Shown: positions 47,941 to 57,249, numbered from the stretch's first letter. The stretch is 64,000 nucleotides of DNA from Paenibacillus sp. 481 (GCF_021223605.1 NZ_CP075175.1:1-64000), one strand, 5' to 3'. Notes: generated by a model from the sequence alone, not told the origin. Numbers and translations: made by a program.

Positions 47941-49311
47941 TTAACTCACTTCACTTCTTTCCCTTATTTCACTAAAAATCGCCTCCACCTCAAGCGCTGT
48001 CGTATCCGTAAACATTTCTGCTGCCACAGCCGCTTCACCTTTTTCCGCAATAAAGGCGTTCAAATGTTGCTCGAACAACTCGATTAGCGCCAACGTCTGC
48101 GGCATCGGCAGCTTCAGCTTCGTAGCTAAGCCATAAATGAGCTTCAGCTTTTTATAATCTTCAAACGGGATGCGTGGAATGACCCACTTTCCAACCTCAT
48201 CTGTATAAATCGGCTTATAAGGAACCGCCGAGAAATCAAAATATTTCCCCTTTTCATCCGGTGTTGAAAAGGGATCAATCAAAATCGAAGCGTATCGAAT
48301 GTATAGCAAGTATTCCTGCTTCACCGGCTCTAACTCCATAAAAGTCTCGATGTCTGTTCGCGACAGCGTCAGTTCATGTACCGGATAATTGTCATCGTTT
48401 AAAAATTTCAATAAATTCAGCGGCTCGGCCCCAAAATACGAAGTAAAAGCGGACACTTCTTTCCATAACTGCACCATCGTTCTAATCGCATGCTGGGTAA
48501 TGGGGCCTTCTGGGTACAATTTGTACATGCTTTTTAATGAACGATCCTGACTTAAAATGTTTTGCAACGAAAATGTATTAATAAAAAAAGGAGGATGCAC
48601 ATAGGTGGTAATGTTTCTACTTTCAGCCTCGATTGGATGACGGACAACCGTAGAGTCGATGCCCAAACCTTCAATAAAAGATTGCACGGCTTGTATCGCC
48701 GAGCATGGTTCCTTGCTGGAAGCCAAATATATTCGCTTCTTGATTGCTTTCGTATAGACGGATAGTAGACTTGAACTACTTGATTCAAATTTCGTTGCCG
48801 CCATATAGTTGGACAAACTAATGACCGCGATACGGTTTTTCGCTTGTTGTAGCTGACTTTGGACGAGCAAATTAGAACCGATACTTGGCGAAATGAGTAC
48901 GATCGTCTTCACTTGTTGCAAACGGTCGATTTGTAAAGCATTCATAACTGCGAAATAGCTATCGCTTGGGGTGCACAAAATAATCGTCTGCCACTTATCA
49001 TCAATCTGTTCGAAACCTTGATAGAAATGAGTTAAGCGAGCTGTACCAGACAGATGACTCCGCTGCTCTCCTTGCACGTTAGAGGTTACGGTATATTGAT
49101 GTTGCTCCAACTCGCTCGCTAACCTTGCGGTGTGCGGCCCTTTGCGATTGACCAACCCTAATTGGTCACACCAACCGCGTGCAGCATGCACAGCAACGAA
49201 TATGGCAGCAGGGCCTGCCCCAACGATCAGCGTATTTCCGAACGACTTTTCGAACAAATTTCCAAACGAACTTTCAAACGAATTTTCAAATGACTTGTCG
49301 AATGAAATCAT
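47941..49311 (-). CDS. cntM: Opine metallophore dehydrogenase (CntM-like)
   Basis: NADP-dependent opine dehydrogenase that joins an aminobutyryl-histidine intermediate to an alpha-keto acid, the last biosynthetic step of staphylopine-type metallophores. 456 residues. The dinucleotide motif NTLIVGAGPAAIFVAVHAAR begins only at about residue 26, after an unusual N-terminal extension made of SFxxSF-type repeats. Typical family segments follow (LVNRKGPHTARL, ILCTPSDSYFAVMNAL, VVRHPIEAESRNITTYVHPP). It starts four bases after the CntL stop, with AAAGGA upstream. Whether pyruvate or 2-oxoglutarate is used cannot be settled by eye. The C-terminus runs into a GAAGTGA repeat. Confidence 0.92.
   Translation of the reverse strand: MISFDKSFENSFESSFGNLFEKSFGNTLIVGAGPAAIFVAVHAARGWCDQLGLVNRKGPHTARLASELEQHQYTVTSNVQGEQRSHLSGTARLTHFYQGFEQIDDKWQTIILCTPSDSYFAVMNALQIDRLQQVKTIVLISPSIGSNLLVQSQLQQAKNRIAVISLSNYMAATKFESSSSSLLSVYTKAIKKRIYLASSKEPCSAIQAVQSFIEGLGIDSTVVRHPIEAESRNITTYVHPPFFINTFSLQNILSQDRSLKSMYKLYPEGPITQHAIRTMVQLWKEVSAFTSYFGAEPLNLLKFLNDDNYPVHELTLSRTDIETFMELEPVKQEYLLYIRYASILIDPFSTPDEKGKYFDFSAVPYKPIYTDEVGKWVIPRIPFEDYKKLKLIYGLATKLKLPMPQTLALIELFEQHLNAFIAEKGEAAVAAEMFTDTTALEVEAIFSEIRERSEVS
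49235..49308 (-). repeat. Degenerate tandem repeat encoding the CntM N-terminal extension
   Basis: About five imperfect 12- to 15-base units built around AANTCNTTCGAAA-like sequence. They encode repeated Ser-Phe-(Glu/Gly/Asp)-Asn/Lys blocks before the Rossmann fold. Confidence 0.65.
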
Positions 49312-49315
49312 ACGA

Positions 49316-50137
49316 TTACAGTCCTTTCGTCGCGCTTGCTACGCGTTGTGATCGGGACAAAATAAGAGTATCGTAAATGCCCTTGTTTGGGCGGTTATTC
49401 ATTTGCAGCTGCGCCCATTCAGCAGACAGTTCATTTTCCAACGGGTAATTAAAAATGGACTTCAAGCCATTTCCATATCGCAAAATGATTTTCGCATTCG
49501 GGTTCACGAGTTCCTTTAGATCATGTAGCACTTCAAGCTTGTTCTTGACGAGCGAGGCAATAATAATATGGGTTGCTTCTTTAATAAAAGCAAGCTCTTG
49601 CACACGCTTGTCCGAAAATTGTACGTTCGTGTCCAACCCCGACGCTTTTGCTAGCTGTTTGGCCATATGTACAGCTTCCACATCGATGTCTAAGCCCATC
49701 ACCTCGGCACCAATCTCTTTCGCAATCGTCAGTGCTGAAATCGGAAAAGCTCCCGCTCCAATGAACAGCACTTTGGACGTATGATCGATAGAAACAACGT
49801 TCAGTTCCGCTCTTACAGATGTCGAAAGTCGATTCATATAATCACTAATATCCAGCTCATTATTGAAGGAACAGTGGGATTGATATTTTTCCATATCGCA
49901 AAGTGCCGCGACAGATGCCTCTCGCAAGCTCTCACAGTATGACTTAATCTCGGTGTCATCGCCCCAAATATCCCACTGTGCAATGTTGTCGTCCCGATTC
50001 ATAAACTCGCACAAATAGTCCAACTTGATTTTAAGCAATGGAAAGCATTCACGGGATGACTTGGCATAAATGTTCAATTCTTTAATTTCGACTTCGAGCA
50101 GTTTCAAAGAAAGTAAAAATTCATATTTGTTTTTCAT
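49316..50137 (-). CDS. cntL: Nicotianamine-synthase-like enzyme (CntL-like)
   Basis: Transfers one aminobutyrate unit from S-adenosylmethionine to histidine, making the intermediate used by CntM. At 273 residues it has the size of bacterial CntL. A helical N-terminal part (about 1-115) is followed by a Rossmann SAM-binding core: KVLFIGAGAFPISALTIAKE near residue 120 and EVMGLDIDVEAVHMAK near 145, then IIIASLVKNKLEVLHDL and KIILRYGNGLKS. These are the hallmarks that separate CntL and nicotianamine synthases from ordinary methyltransferases. ATG with GGAGGG upstream; 77 bases after the ATPase gene and four before cntM. No CntK racemase is present, so L-histidine is the likely substrate (inference). 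Confidence 0.93.
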   Translation of the reverse strand: MKNKYEFLLSLKLLEVEIKELNIYAKSSRECFPLLKIKLDYLCEFMNRDDNIAQWDIWGDDTEIKSYCESLREASVAALCDMEKYQSHCSFNNELDISDYMNRLSTSVRAELNVVSIDHTSKVLFIGAGAFPISALTIAKEIGAEVMGLDIDVEAVHMAKQLAKASGLDTNVQFSDKRVQELAFIKEATHIIIASLVKNKLEVLHDLKELVNPNAKIILRYGNGLKSIFNYPLENELSAEWAQLQMNNRPNKGIYDTLILSRSQRVASATKGL

Positions 50138-50214
50138 TGGAATCCCTCCGCTTCACATGTACAACTATTTATTTTGAGTAATGTCAGGTTAGGAAATTCA
50201 ACAGTCAAGAGACT

Positions 50215-52047
50215 CTAGCTGACAACAGCAACGAGCTGTCGCGTATATTCATGTCGCTCCGGACTGAACAGTTCAGCACTCGCAAATTGGTCGACGATCT
50301 GCCCGTCCTTCATGACGATGATGCGATCACTCATCATTTGTACCGCCGCAATATCGTGTGAAATAAACAAATAGGCCATCCCAAGCTTCGTTTGCATCTT
50401 TTTAAGCAGTTGCAACATTTGAGCCTGCACCGAGACGTCTAGGCTTGATGTCGGCTCGTCGCAAATAAGCAGCCTTGGCATTAGGCTAATCCCTCTCGCA
50501 ATTGCGACACGCTGCCGTTGCCCTCCGCTTAGCTCATGCGGATAGCGCTCCAAATGCGCAGACTCCAGCCCAACTAGGGACAGCAATTCTGATGCCGTGT
50601 CCGTACGGGAATGGCGGACATGCTGCAAAAATGGCGGTTTTACTTGTGGAAAATTGTCCAAGGGCTCCATGACGGAGTCCAACACCCGTAGCTTCGGGTT
50701 CAACGACGCATTCGGATCTTGGAATACGGCCTGCACGTGTTGCCGTGATTCGCGCAAGGTGCGATCTTTCATGTGGAACAGGGACATACCGTTCAAATAG
50801 ACGGCTCCGTCGTCTGGACGCTCTAGCGCGAGCAGCAGTCGTGCGAGCGTACTTTTGCCGCTGCCGCTCTCCCCCACGACTCCTACACATTCCCCTTCGA
50901 TGATTCTCAGTGAAACATCCCGCACCGCCAACACGTTTCTACCCGCTTCGGCGTAGGTCTTGTTTACTCGCTCGACGATAAGCAAATCCGTAGCATTGCT
51001 CGCAGCTTGCTCCATCTCGCTTGCCATTGCTTCCGACTCACTTGCCACGGCTGCTGACTCGCTTGCCACCGCTGCCGACTCGCTTGCCACCGCTGCCGAC
51101 TCGCTTGCCATTGCTGTCGACTCGTAGGGCTTGGCCGCTTCCACATCATCATTTTGAGCTGCGCTCATACGAGCTTGTGCAAGTAGCGGTTTTGCTTGCA
51201 GTAGCATCTGTGTATACGGATGCGCGGCCTCATGGCAGATCTTACGGGCAGCACCGCTCTCCACGATACGCCCGTCACGCACGACCGCAATTGAATCCGC
51301 GCGATTCCTCACATGCCGCAGATCGTGAGAAATAAGCAGCACCGCGCAACCCGTTTGCCGCTGCAACTGGGCGATCAAATCAAGCACGAGTTCGCCTGTT
51401 AGTACGTCCAGCGCCGTAGTAGGCTCATCGGCAATAAGGAGTGCCGGCTCAAGCATCATCGCCGCGGCCAACGCTGCCCGCTGCCGCTGGCCCCCACTAA
51501 GCTGAAACGGATAGCTGTTAAATGTGCGCTCCGCCGACAACCCCACATGCTTCAGCCATTCCAGCGCATAAGCTTTCGCCTCCTTTGAAGTTAGCTTCTG
51601 ATGACTTCGAAGTGTTTCCACAAGCTGTGTTCCGAGCTGCATAAATGGGGTGAAACTACCCTGATAATCTTGGAACACACACCCGATTTGGCTCCCGAGA
51701 AGCTTACGCTTCCTTTTTTCCGGCCACAGCCATACATTTTCACCTTGAAACAACATCTCCCCTTCCCCAACTCGTAGCGCCTTAGGTAGCAAACCGAGCA
51801 CCGCATTCGCAATTACGCTTTTTCCGCTGCCGCTCTCACCAACAAGGGCTACCGTTTCGCCAGGATGGATAGCAAGACTGACATCATGGATCAATGTCCG
51901 GCGCTGCTGACGTTTCTCGACATACACGCTCAATTGCTCCACCCGCAGCAGCGCTTCGGAATCAGGGGCTCGAACGAACAATTGCCCCTCATCATTGAGG
52001 TTCTGCTTCATTTCTGCATCATCGCGTTCTAGCATGGATTGCCTCAT
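50215..52047 (-). CDS. Fused double ATPase of the metallophore ABC importer (CntD-CntF fusion)
   Basis: Energises uptake of the metal-metallophore complex. One 610-residue chain contains two complete oppD/oppF-type ATPases. Half 1 (about 30-270) has GESGSGKS, LSGGQRQR and DEPTTALDV; half 2 (about 345-605) has GESGSGKS, LSGGQRQR and DEPTSSLDV. In Staphylococcus these are two proteins, CntD and CntF. The linker carries five tandem seven-residue SESxA-type repeats encoded by 21-bp units at 51017-51121. ATG at 52047 is chosen for AGGAGG seven bases upstream. Codirectional with and 23 bases after cntC. Confidence 0.93.
   Translation of the reverse strand: MRQSMLERDDAEMKQNLNDEGQLFVRAPDSEALLRVEQLSVYVEKRQQRRTLIHDVSLAIHPGETVALVGESGSGKSVIANAVLGLLPKALRVGEGEMLFQGENVWLWPEKRKRKLLGSQIGCVFQDYQGSFTPFMQLGTQLVETLRSHQKLTSKEAKAYALEWLKHVGLSAERTFNSYPFQLSGGQRQRAALAAAMMLEPALLIADEPTTALDVLTGELVLDLIAQLQRQTGCAVLLISHDLRHVRNRADSIAVVRDGRIVESGAARKICHEAAHPYTQMLLQAKPLLAQARMSAAQNDDVEAAKPYESTAMASESAAVASESAAVASESAAVASESEAMASEMEQAASNATDLLIVERVNKTYAEAGRNVLAVRDVSLRIIEGECVGVVGESGSGKSTLARLLLALERPDDGAVYLNGMSLFHMKDRTLRESRQHVQAVFQDPNASLNPKLRVLDSVMEPLDNFPQVKPPFLQHVRHSRTDTASELLSLVGLESAHLERYPHELSGGQRQRVAIARGISLMPRLLICDEPTSSLDVSVQAQMLQLLKKMQTKLGMAYLFISHDIAAVQMMSDRIIVMKDGQIVDQFASAELFSPERHEYTRQLVAVVS
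51017..51121 (-). repeat. Five tandem 21-bp coding repeats in the ATPase linker
   Basis: Units at 51017, 51038, 51059, 51080 and 51101, each 21 bases; units 3 and 4 are identical. Each encodes Ala/Ser/Glu-rich heptads. Copy number probably varies by slippage without breaking the frame. Confidence 0.9.
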
Positions 52048-52070
52048 CGTCTCTCCTCCTCTCAAAGTCG

Positions 52071-52946
52071 TTATTTAGGTGTGCCACGGACGTCCAACGT
52101 ATCCCGAAGCCCATCGCTAATCAGATTGCATGAAATGACGACTAACATAATAGCTAATCCCGGATAAATCATAAGCTCTGGAACAGTTTGAAAATAGGGA
52201 CGGCCGTCGTTCAGCATCGCTCCCCATTCTGGCATTGGCGGCTGTGCACCAAGACCTAAATAAGATAACAGGGAGACGAGCATGATCGTTTTGCCAATGT
52301 CCAGCGCAGCAAGCACGATGACAGGCGATATAATTTGCGGCAACAAATGCCGCCACAATATGGTCCATGTGCCGCATCCCGCCACACGAGCCGCTGACAC
52401 ATATTCCTTCACCCGCTCAGACAACACAATGCTACGTACAACACGCGTATAGCCGATCCATTTTACAAGCACGATCGCTAAGACCAAATTCGTGACACTT
52501 GGACCTAAAAAACCAGAAATCGCAATTGCGATAATAAACTCAGGTAATGCACTAACCCCGTCAATGAGTCTCATTAATACCGTGTCTAGACGACCGCCTA
52601 CATAGCCTGACAACAATCCTAACGGTATGCCAATGACCGTAACGGTGACGATAATAAGCGCCGAAATACCTAATGTAACTTCAGCTCCGGCAACGAGTCG
52701 GGAAAAAATGCATCTTCCCAAATGATCGGTGCCAAGCGGATATTGCATACTGCTCGCTTGCAGACGCTCGGACATTTGTACGGTTAACGGATCATTCGGC
52801 ACCGCATAAGGACCAACAAGCGTAAGGAGTACGATTACCGTCATTAAGCTCATACCTAGCATCGTAATCGGGCTGCGCCGGACACTATGCCACATGCTAC
52901 CGTGCTTGGGCCGTTGATCCGGCAACGAAGAAATGTTTAATCTCAT
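52071..52946 (-). CDS. cntC: Metallophore ABC importer permease (CntC-like)
   Basis: Membrane permease of the dipeptide/nickel (OppC/NikC) type, 291 residues. An N-terminal OppC segment with one helix (PITMLGMSLMTVIVLLTLVGPYA) precedes the five-helix BPD_transp_1 domain; PLGTDHLGRCIFSRLVAGA is the usual OppC/NikC signature. The EAA-type loop is RVAGCGTWTILWRHLLPQI. It pairs with CntB in the inner membrane. ATG immediately follows the cntB stop (TAAATG), with AAGGAGG upstream. Confidence 0.94.
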   Translation of the reverse strand: MRLNISSLPDQRPKHGSMWHSVRRSPITMLGMSLMTVIVLLTLVGPYAVPNDPLTVQMSERLQASSMQYPLGTDHLGRCIFSRLVAGAEVTLGISALIIVTVTVIGIPLGLLSGYVGGRLDTVLMRLIDGVSALPEFIIAIAISGFLGPSVTNLVLAIVLVKWIGYTRVVRSIVLSERVKEYVSAARVAGCGTWTILWRHLLPQIISPVIVLAALDIGKTIMLVSLLSYLGLGAQPPMPEWGAMLNDGRPYFQTVPELMIYPGLAIMLVVISCNLISDGLRDTLDVRGTPK

Positions 52947-53888
52947 TTACATTTCCTCCTTGTTATAACGAATGCGAGGATCTAACAAGCTGTAGCCTAA
53001 ATCGACCATTAAGTTCACGATGACAACAAATACACCCGACAGCAGCACATACCCTTGAATAACAGGATAATCCCGCTGAACGATAGCTTCTATTGCCATG
53101 CTGCCTAGTCCTGGCATGGAAAATAACGTTTCCACAACGACTGCACCTGCCAGTAAGTTGCCTAGACTCATGCCGAATACCGTAATGACCGGCAGCAGCG
53201 CAGCCCGCAGTGCGTGCAGCGTGACAATGCGCCATTCCGCAACACCTCTTGCTCGTGCTGCATTGACATATTGCTGTGTCAAACTTTCCAGCAATCCCGC
53301 GCGAATTAGGCGAGCGTACACCGCCGCCATGCTAAAACCTAACGTAACCGATGGCAAAATAAGGTGCCGCATACTGCCGCTGCCCATCGTTGGCAACCAG
53401 TTTAATTTAAATGCGAACCAATAAATAAGAATAAGACCGAGCCAAAAACTTGGCATAGAAGCACCGATTAAGGCGAATAAGCGACTCACATGATCAGGCC
53501 AGCGGCCAGCATACTTGGCGGCTAGCAAACCGAGCGGCAACGCAAGGATAACCATGACGAGCATGCCGCCAACTGTCAGTTCCAGCGTAATAGGCAGCCG
53601 GTGCATCATCTCATCCCAGACAGGCTTCCCGCTCATTAGCGATTGTCCGAGATTGAGCTGAAGCAGCCCCCACATCCAGCGGCCATACTGCTCATAAAGC
53701 GGCAGGTCAAATCCCAATTCTTGACGAAGCGCGCTTTCGTCAGCTGCTGTCATCGCTACTTCATCAAACTTAAGAATTGCCAGTACCGGATTGCCTGGTG
53801 CCAGCTTCATTAATGTAAACGTGAGCAAGGATAGTAATAGAAGCACACATACGAGTTGATAAAGACGTACTCTAACGAGCCGTAACAT
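52947..53888 (-). CDS. cntB: Metallophore ABC importer permease (CntB-like)
   Basis: OppB/NikB-type permease of 313 residues with six hydrophobic segments. The first helix is VCVLLLLSLLTFTLMKLAPG, followed by the conserved LGFDLPLYEQYGRWMWGLLQ and LGQSLMSGKPV segments. The EAA loop reads ARARGVAEWRIVTLHALRAA. The reading frame begins 17 bases inside the end of the upstream cntA-like gene, a tight overlap implying translational coupling, and ends one base before cntC. Confidence 0.94.
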   Translation of the reverse strand: MLRLVRVRLYQLVCVLLLLSLLTFTLMKLAPGNPVLAILKFDEVAMTAADESALRQELGFDLPLYEQYGRWMWGLLQLNLGQSLMSGKPVWDEMMHRLPITLELTVGGMLVMVILALPLGLLAAKYAGRWPDHVSRLFALIGASMPSFWLGLILIYWFAFKLNWLPTMGSGSMRHLILPSVTLGFSMAAVYARLIRAGLLESLTQQYVNAARARGVAEWRIVTLHALRAALLPVITVFGMSLGNLLAGAVVVETLFSMPGLGSMAIEAIVQRDYPVIQGYVLLSGVFVVIVNLMVDLGYSLLDPRIRYNKEEM

Positions 53889-55455
53889 TCGATCTCACAT
53901 CCATCTTGTTCGTAATGAAGTAATATTCATCCGCCCCCGGCTTCCAATTTATAACCCGCTTATTTACACCAACGAGTATATTCGGATACACCGCGTAGGA
54001 ATGCGGTATTTCTTCATTAATGATTTGTACAGCCTCTTGAGACAAACGTATTCGCTCGTCGGCATCTTTTTGTTGATTGAGTTGCTTAAGCACAGCTTCT
54101 AATGGGTCGATATGAATTTGAGCGGGATTAAGCGCTCCTCCATTCATAAAAGCGGAATTGAGAAAGTATCCGCCATCACCGCGTGGCGCAGACAAATTAC
54201 TATAAGTAACAAGATCCCAGTCCTCATTTTCACGCATATACGTATCGGGATTTTCCACCATCTTTAGCTCAATGGAAATACCAATCTTCGCCGCTTCCGC
54301 CTGTAACAGTTGCCCGATTAACGGCAGTTCAGGACGAACTTTATACGTAATGAGCCGCAACTTGAGCGGTTTCCCGTCCTTGGTCAGCTTCCCGTCTGTT
54401 CCTTTTGTATAACCTGCTTGCAGGAGAAGTTCTTCTGCTTTCTGATGATTGAACTCGCGGTGAGGCACCTTGCTGCCAAATGGCAAACTTGAATGGAATG
54501 GCCCGTTGGCAGGAGCAGCATGTCCGAGCATAATCTGCTCGGCAATTGTCGTGCGATCGATTAAATGGTCAAGTGCTCTTCTTACGTTAACGTCACCGAT
54601 ATGCGGACGCTGCAAATGATACATCAAGAAGTGCACCCGTAAGCCTGGAACAGATTCTACTGTCAGTTCGCGATCCTCATCTACAACAGTCAGCGATTCT
54701 GCTGGGAGATGGTACACAATATCGGCTTCCTTCGCTTGCAGGGCTAATGTTCTGACGTTGGCATCATCATTAAATTTAAACGATACTTCATCCAGCTTAG
54801 CCACACCGTCCCAGTATTGGTCATATCGTTTGAGCTGCACTTCACTGTCCGGCGTAAACTGGCTTACTTGGAACGGCCCTGTTCCAATTGGAGCACGATT
54901 AAACTGCTCCGCGCCCATTTTTTGCTCAGCTACCGTATTGACAATTGCTGTCACGGGATTAACGAGTTCAGAAGGAAGCGCCGGATGTGGAGTCTTCGTA
55001 ACAATCGTTAATTGCTGCTCATTTGCATCCATTTTCTCGATATTCAACGCTTTCGTAACCGACTTACTCTCTTTACTAGCTCGCTCCAATGACGCTTTAA
55101 CGGCTGACGCATCCAGTTTAGTTCCATCATGGAACTGTACATCTGTACGAATCGTAAATGTCCATGTCCGATCATCAATCGCTTTCCAATCCGTTGCTAG
55201 CCATGGACTTAATTGCACGTTCTCGTCCAGACGTACCAACGTTTCGACGGCACCTGCTCGCAACGCTACCCAGTTATGATGAGGATTTAACGTATCAAAC
55301 GTTAAGTTGTAAATGAGCGTTACCTTTTTATTCGACTGACTGGCTTGTTCGCTACCGCCGCACGCCGTCACTGCAAGTCCCAAGCTGAGTAGCGTTAACA
55401 TCGCCACTCCCATTCCCATAAATCCTCTCCTCTTTAAGCCTCTAATGATTCGCAT
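53872..55455 (-). CDS. cntA: Metallophore-binding lipoprotein (CntA-like), copy 1
   Basis: Extracytoplasmic solute-binding protein of the SBP_bac_5 (dipeptide/nickel) family, 527 residues. The signal peptide has a basic start (MRIIRGLKRR), a hydrophobic core and a lipobox LAVTAC, so it should be lipid-anchored. The mature part has the family features YNLTFDTLNPHHNWVALRAG, WKAIDDRTWTFTIR, FHDGTKLDASAVKAS and LSAPRGDGGYF. It overlaps cntB by 17 bases. An internal ATG 12 codons later has a better ribosome binding site but would lose the basic n-region. It is close in sequence to the gene just upstream, which suggests tandem duplication. Confidence 0.92.
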   Translation of the reverse strand: MRIIRGLKRRGFMGMGVAMLTLLSLGLAVTACGGSEQASQSNKKVTLIYNLTFDTLNPHHNWVALRAGAVETLVRLDENVQLSPWLATDWKAIDDRTWTFTIRTDVQFHDGTKLDASAVKASLERASKESKSVTKALNIEKMDANEQQLTIVTKTPHPALPSELVNPVTAIVNTVAEQKMGAEQFNRAPIGTGPFQVSQFTPDSEVQLKRYDQYWDGVAKLDEVSFKFNDDANVRTLALQAKEADIVYHLPAESLTVVDEDRELTVESVPGLRVHFLMYHLQRPHIGDVNVRRALDHLIDRTTIAEQIMLGHAAPANGPFHSSLPFGSKVPHREFNHQKAEELLLQAGYTKGTDGKLTKDGKPLKLRLITYKVRPELPLIGQLLQAEAAKIGISIELKMVENPDTYMRENEDWDLVTYSNLSAPRGDGGYFLNSAFMNGGALNPAQIHIDPLEAVLKQLNQQKDADERIRLSQEAVQIINEEIPHSYAVYPNILVGVNKRVINWKPGADEYYFITNKMDVRSNVTAR

Positions 55456-55495
55456 AAGATGTTCATCATCCTTCCATATCGATTCAGATTCCGAT

Positions 55496-55549
55496 TTAAG
55501 ATGCTAAACGCCGTGTAAGCCGAGTTATACATTGTTGTTATCATCTTAA
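55496..55549. promoter_or_regulatory. Inverted repeat between the two binding-protein genes
   Basis: TTAAGATG and CATCTTAA, perfect, with a 38-base spacer that can partly pair. It lies in the 165-base gap between the two cntA-like genes. An intercistronic RNA hairpin that sets relative expression is plausible; no Zur-like box was seen in this gap. Confidence 0.35.
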
Positions 55550-55620
55550 TTCAAAACCCTTATTATGGAATGACTCTTTCGGGCTACAGCGGTGAAGAAA
55601 TGTTGCTTATATCTAACATT

Positions 55621-57228
55621 TTATGACTTCACATCCAATTTGTTAGTGATGATATAGTACTCCTCACTAGTTGGACGCCAATTGATGATACGGTTATTAA
55701 CCCCAACAATGATGTTCGGATAAACGGCATATGAATGTAGAGTCTCTTCCTTAATGATGGAAACCGCCTCCGCAGTCAACTGCATGCGCCGCTTTATGTC
55801 ACTGGTTGCATTTAATTGCTTCACCTCAGCTATAAGCTTTTCACTATGAATGCTAGCTGCGTTTAAGGCCCCTTCAGGCATTAAAGCTGCATTTAAAAAA
55901 TACCCCCCATCGCCGCGTGGTGCCGACAAGTTACTGTATGTGGCTACATCCCACGTCTTGTTTTCCCGCAAATACGTATCTACTTGCTCCACCGTCTGAA
56001 CGTGAATCGTAACTCCCGCCTTCGCTGCATCCGATTGCAGCAATTGCGCGATGAGCGGAAGCTCTGGCCGTCCTTTATAGGTGACTAGTTCTAGCGTCAA
56101 CGGGACGCCATCTTTCGTAAGCCGCCCGTCTGACTCCTCTTTATACCCAACTTCCTGCAACAATCGCTTCGCTTCAGCGATATTCAGCTGCCGTACTGCA
56201 TCTATGCTGGCAAAAGGTAGTTTCGTATTAAATGGACCGTTAGCAGGCTTTGCATGTCCAAGCATGATTTCTTGCGCTATGCTTTCACGGTCTAGCAGCA
56301 AGTCGATTGCTTTTCTTGCCTTTACATGTTGGAGAAGTGGATTTTGGTTATTGTATAGCAAAAAATGAACTCTAAGGCTTTCCACGGAATGGACGCTAAG
56401 CTGGTCATCTTGTTGCACGGACTCTACCATTTCAGCTGGAATATAGTATGCAATGTCGGCTTCTTTGGCTTGGAGAGCTAACGATCTTACATTGCCGTCC
56501 TCATTGAATTTAAAGACGACTTCATTCAGCTTTGCTTGGCCATCCCAGTATTCGTCGTAACGCTCTAGCAATATTTCAATGTTCGGCGCAAATTGCTTGA
56601 CTTTAAACGGACCTGTCCCAACTGGGGCATGGTTGAATGCTGCTGTGCCCATTTTCCGTTCGGCCTCGACATTAATAATGGCGGCATAGGGGCTTACTAG
56701 CTCTGAAGGAAGCGATGGATGGGGCTCTGAGTTGACGATGGTCAACTGTTGTCCCTTGGCTTCCATAGTTGCTATCTTTAACGTATTTGCCAGTGATTTG
56801 CTAGCCGCAATCCCGCGTTCAAAGGACGCTTTGACAGCTGTCGCATCCAACTTCGTCCCATCTTGGAACGTAACTCCATCGCGAATCGTGAATATCCACG
56901 TACGATCATTTTTTGCCGTCCATGTTTGTGCAAGCCATGGTGTTACCTCCAGCTTCTCGTTTAAGCGCACAAGTGTTTCAACTACGCCTGCTCGCAATGG
57001 AATGGCGCTATTGTGTGGGTCAAGCAGCCCTGTTTTGAAATTGTAAACGAGCGTCACACGCTTAGGTTTCTCGCCGCCAACACCATCCTGTGTGCGGGTC
57101 TTCGTCTCGCTACTTCCTGCCTCTGATGCTGGTCTACTGCATCCGTGCAATACCATAGCCGCGCAGAGCAATAATAGGCTTAAGATTACAATTCTTCGTA
57201 CCTTCTGATGAATTGATGATGGAATCAA
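55621..57228 (-). CDS. Metallophore-binding lipoprotein (CntA-like), copy 2, first gene of the operon
   Basis: A second SBP_bac_5 lipoprotein, 535 residues, with signal peptide MIPSSIHQKVRRIVILSLLL and lipobox VLHGC. It is colinear with copy 1 over its whole length (WTAKNDRTWIFTIR, FQDGTKLDATAVKAS, MLGHAKPANGPF, LSAPRGDGGYF, SYAVYPNIIVGVN). The start is TTG with GGAGGG about ten bases upstream. It is the promoter-proximal gene directly below two Zur-like palindromes, so it is probably the most strongly expressed. Two binding proteins for one permease suggest two ligands, for instance different metals or a xeno-metallophore; this is inference. Confidence 0.92.
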   Translation of the reverse strand: MIPSSIHQKVRRIVILSLLLLCAAMVLHGCSRPASEAGSSETKTRTQDGVGGEKPKRVTLVYNFKTGLLDPHNSAIPLRAGVVETLVRLNEKLEVTPWLAQTWTAKNDRTWIFTIRDGVTFQDGTKLDATAVKASFERGIAASKSLANTLKIATMEAKGQQLTIVNSEPHPSLPSELVSPYAAIINVEAERKMGTAAFNHAPVGTGPFKVKQFAPNIEILLERYDEYWDGQAKLNEVVFKFNEDGNVRSLALQAKEADIAYYIPAEMVESVQQDDQLSVHSVESLRVHFLLYNNQNPLLQHVKARKAIDLLLDRESIAQEIMLGHAKPANGPFNTKLPFASIDAVRQLNIAEAKRLLQEVGYKEESDGRLTKDGVPLTLELVTYKGRPELPLIAQLLQSDAAKAGVTIHVQTVEQVDTYLRENKTWDVATYSNLSAPRGDGGYFLNAALMPEGALNAASIHSEKLIAEVKQLNATSDIKRRMQLTAEAVSIIKEETLHSYAVYPNIIVGVNNRIINWRPTSEEYYIITNKLDVKS

Positions 57229-57249
57229 AATAAGAACACCCTCCTAATA

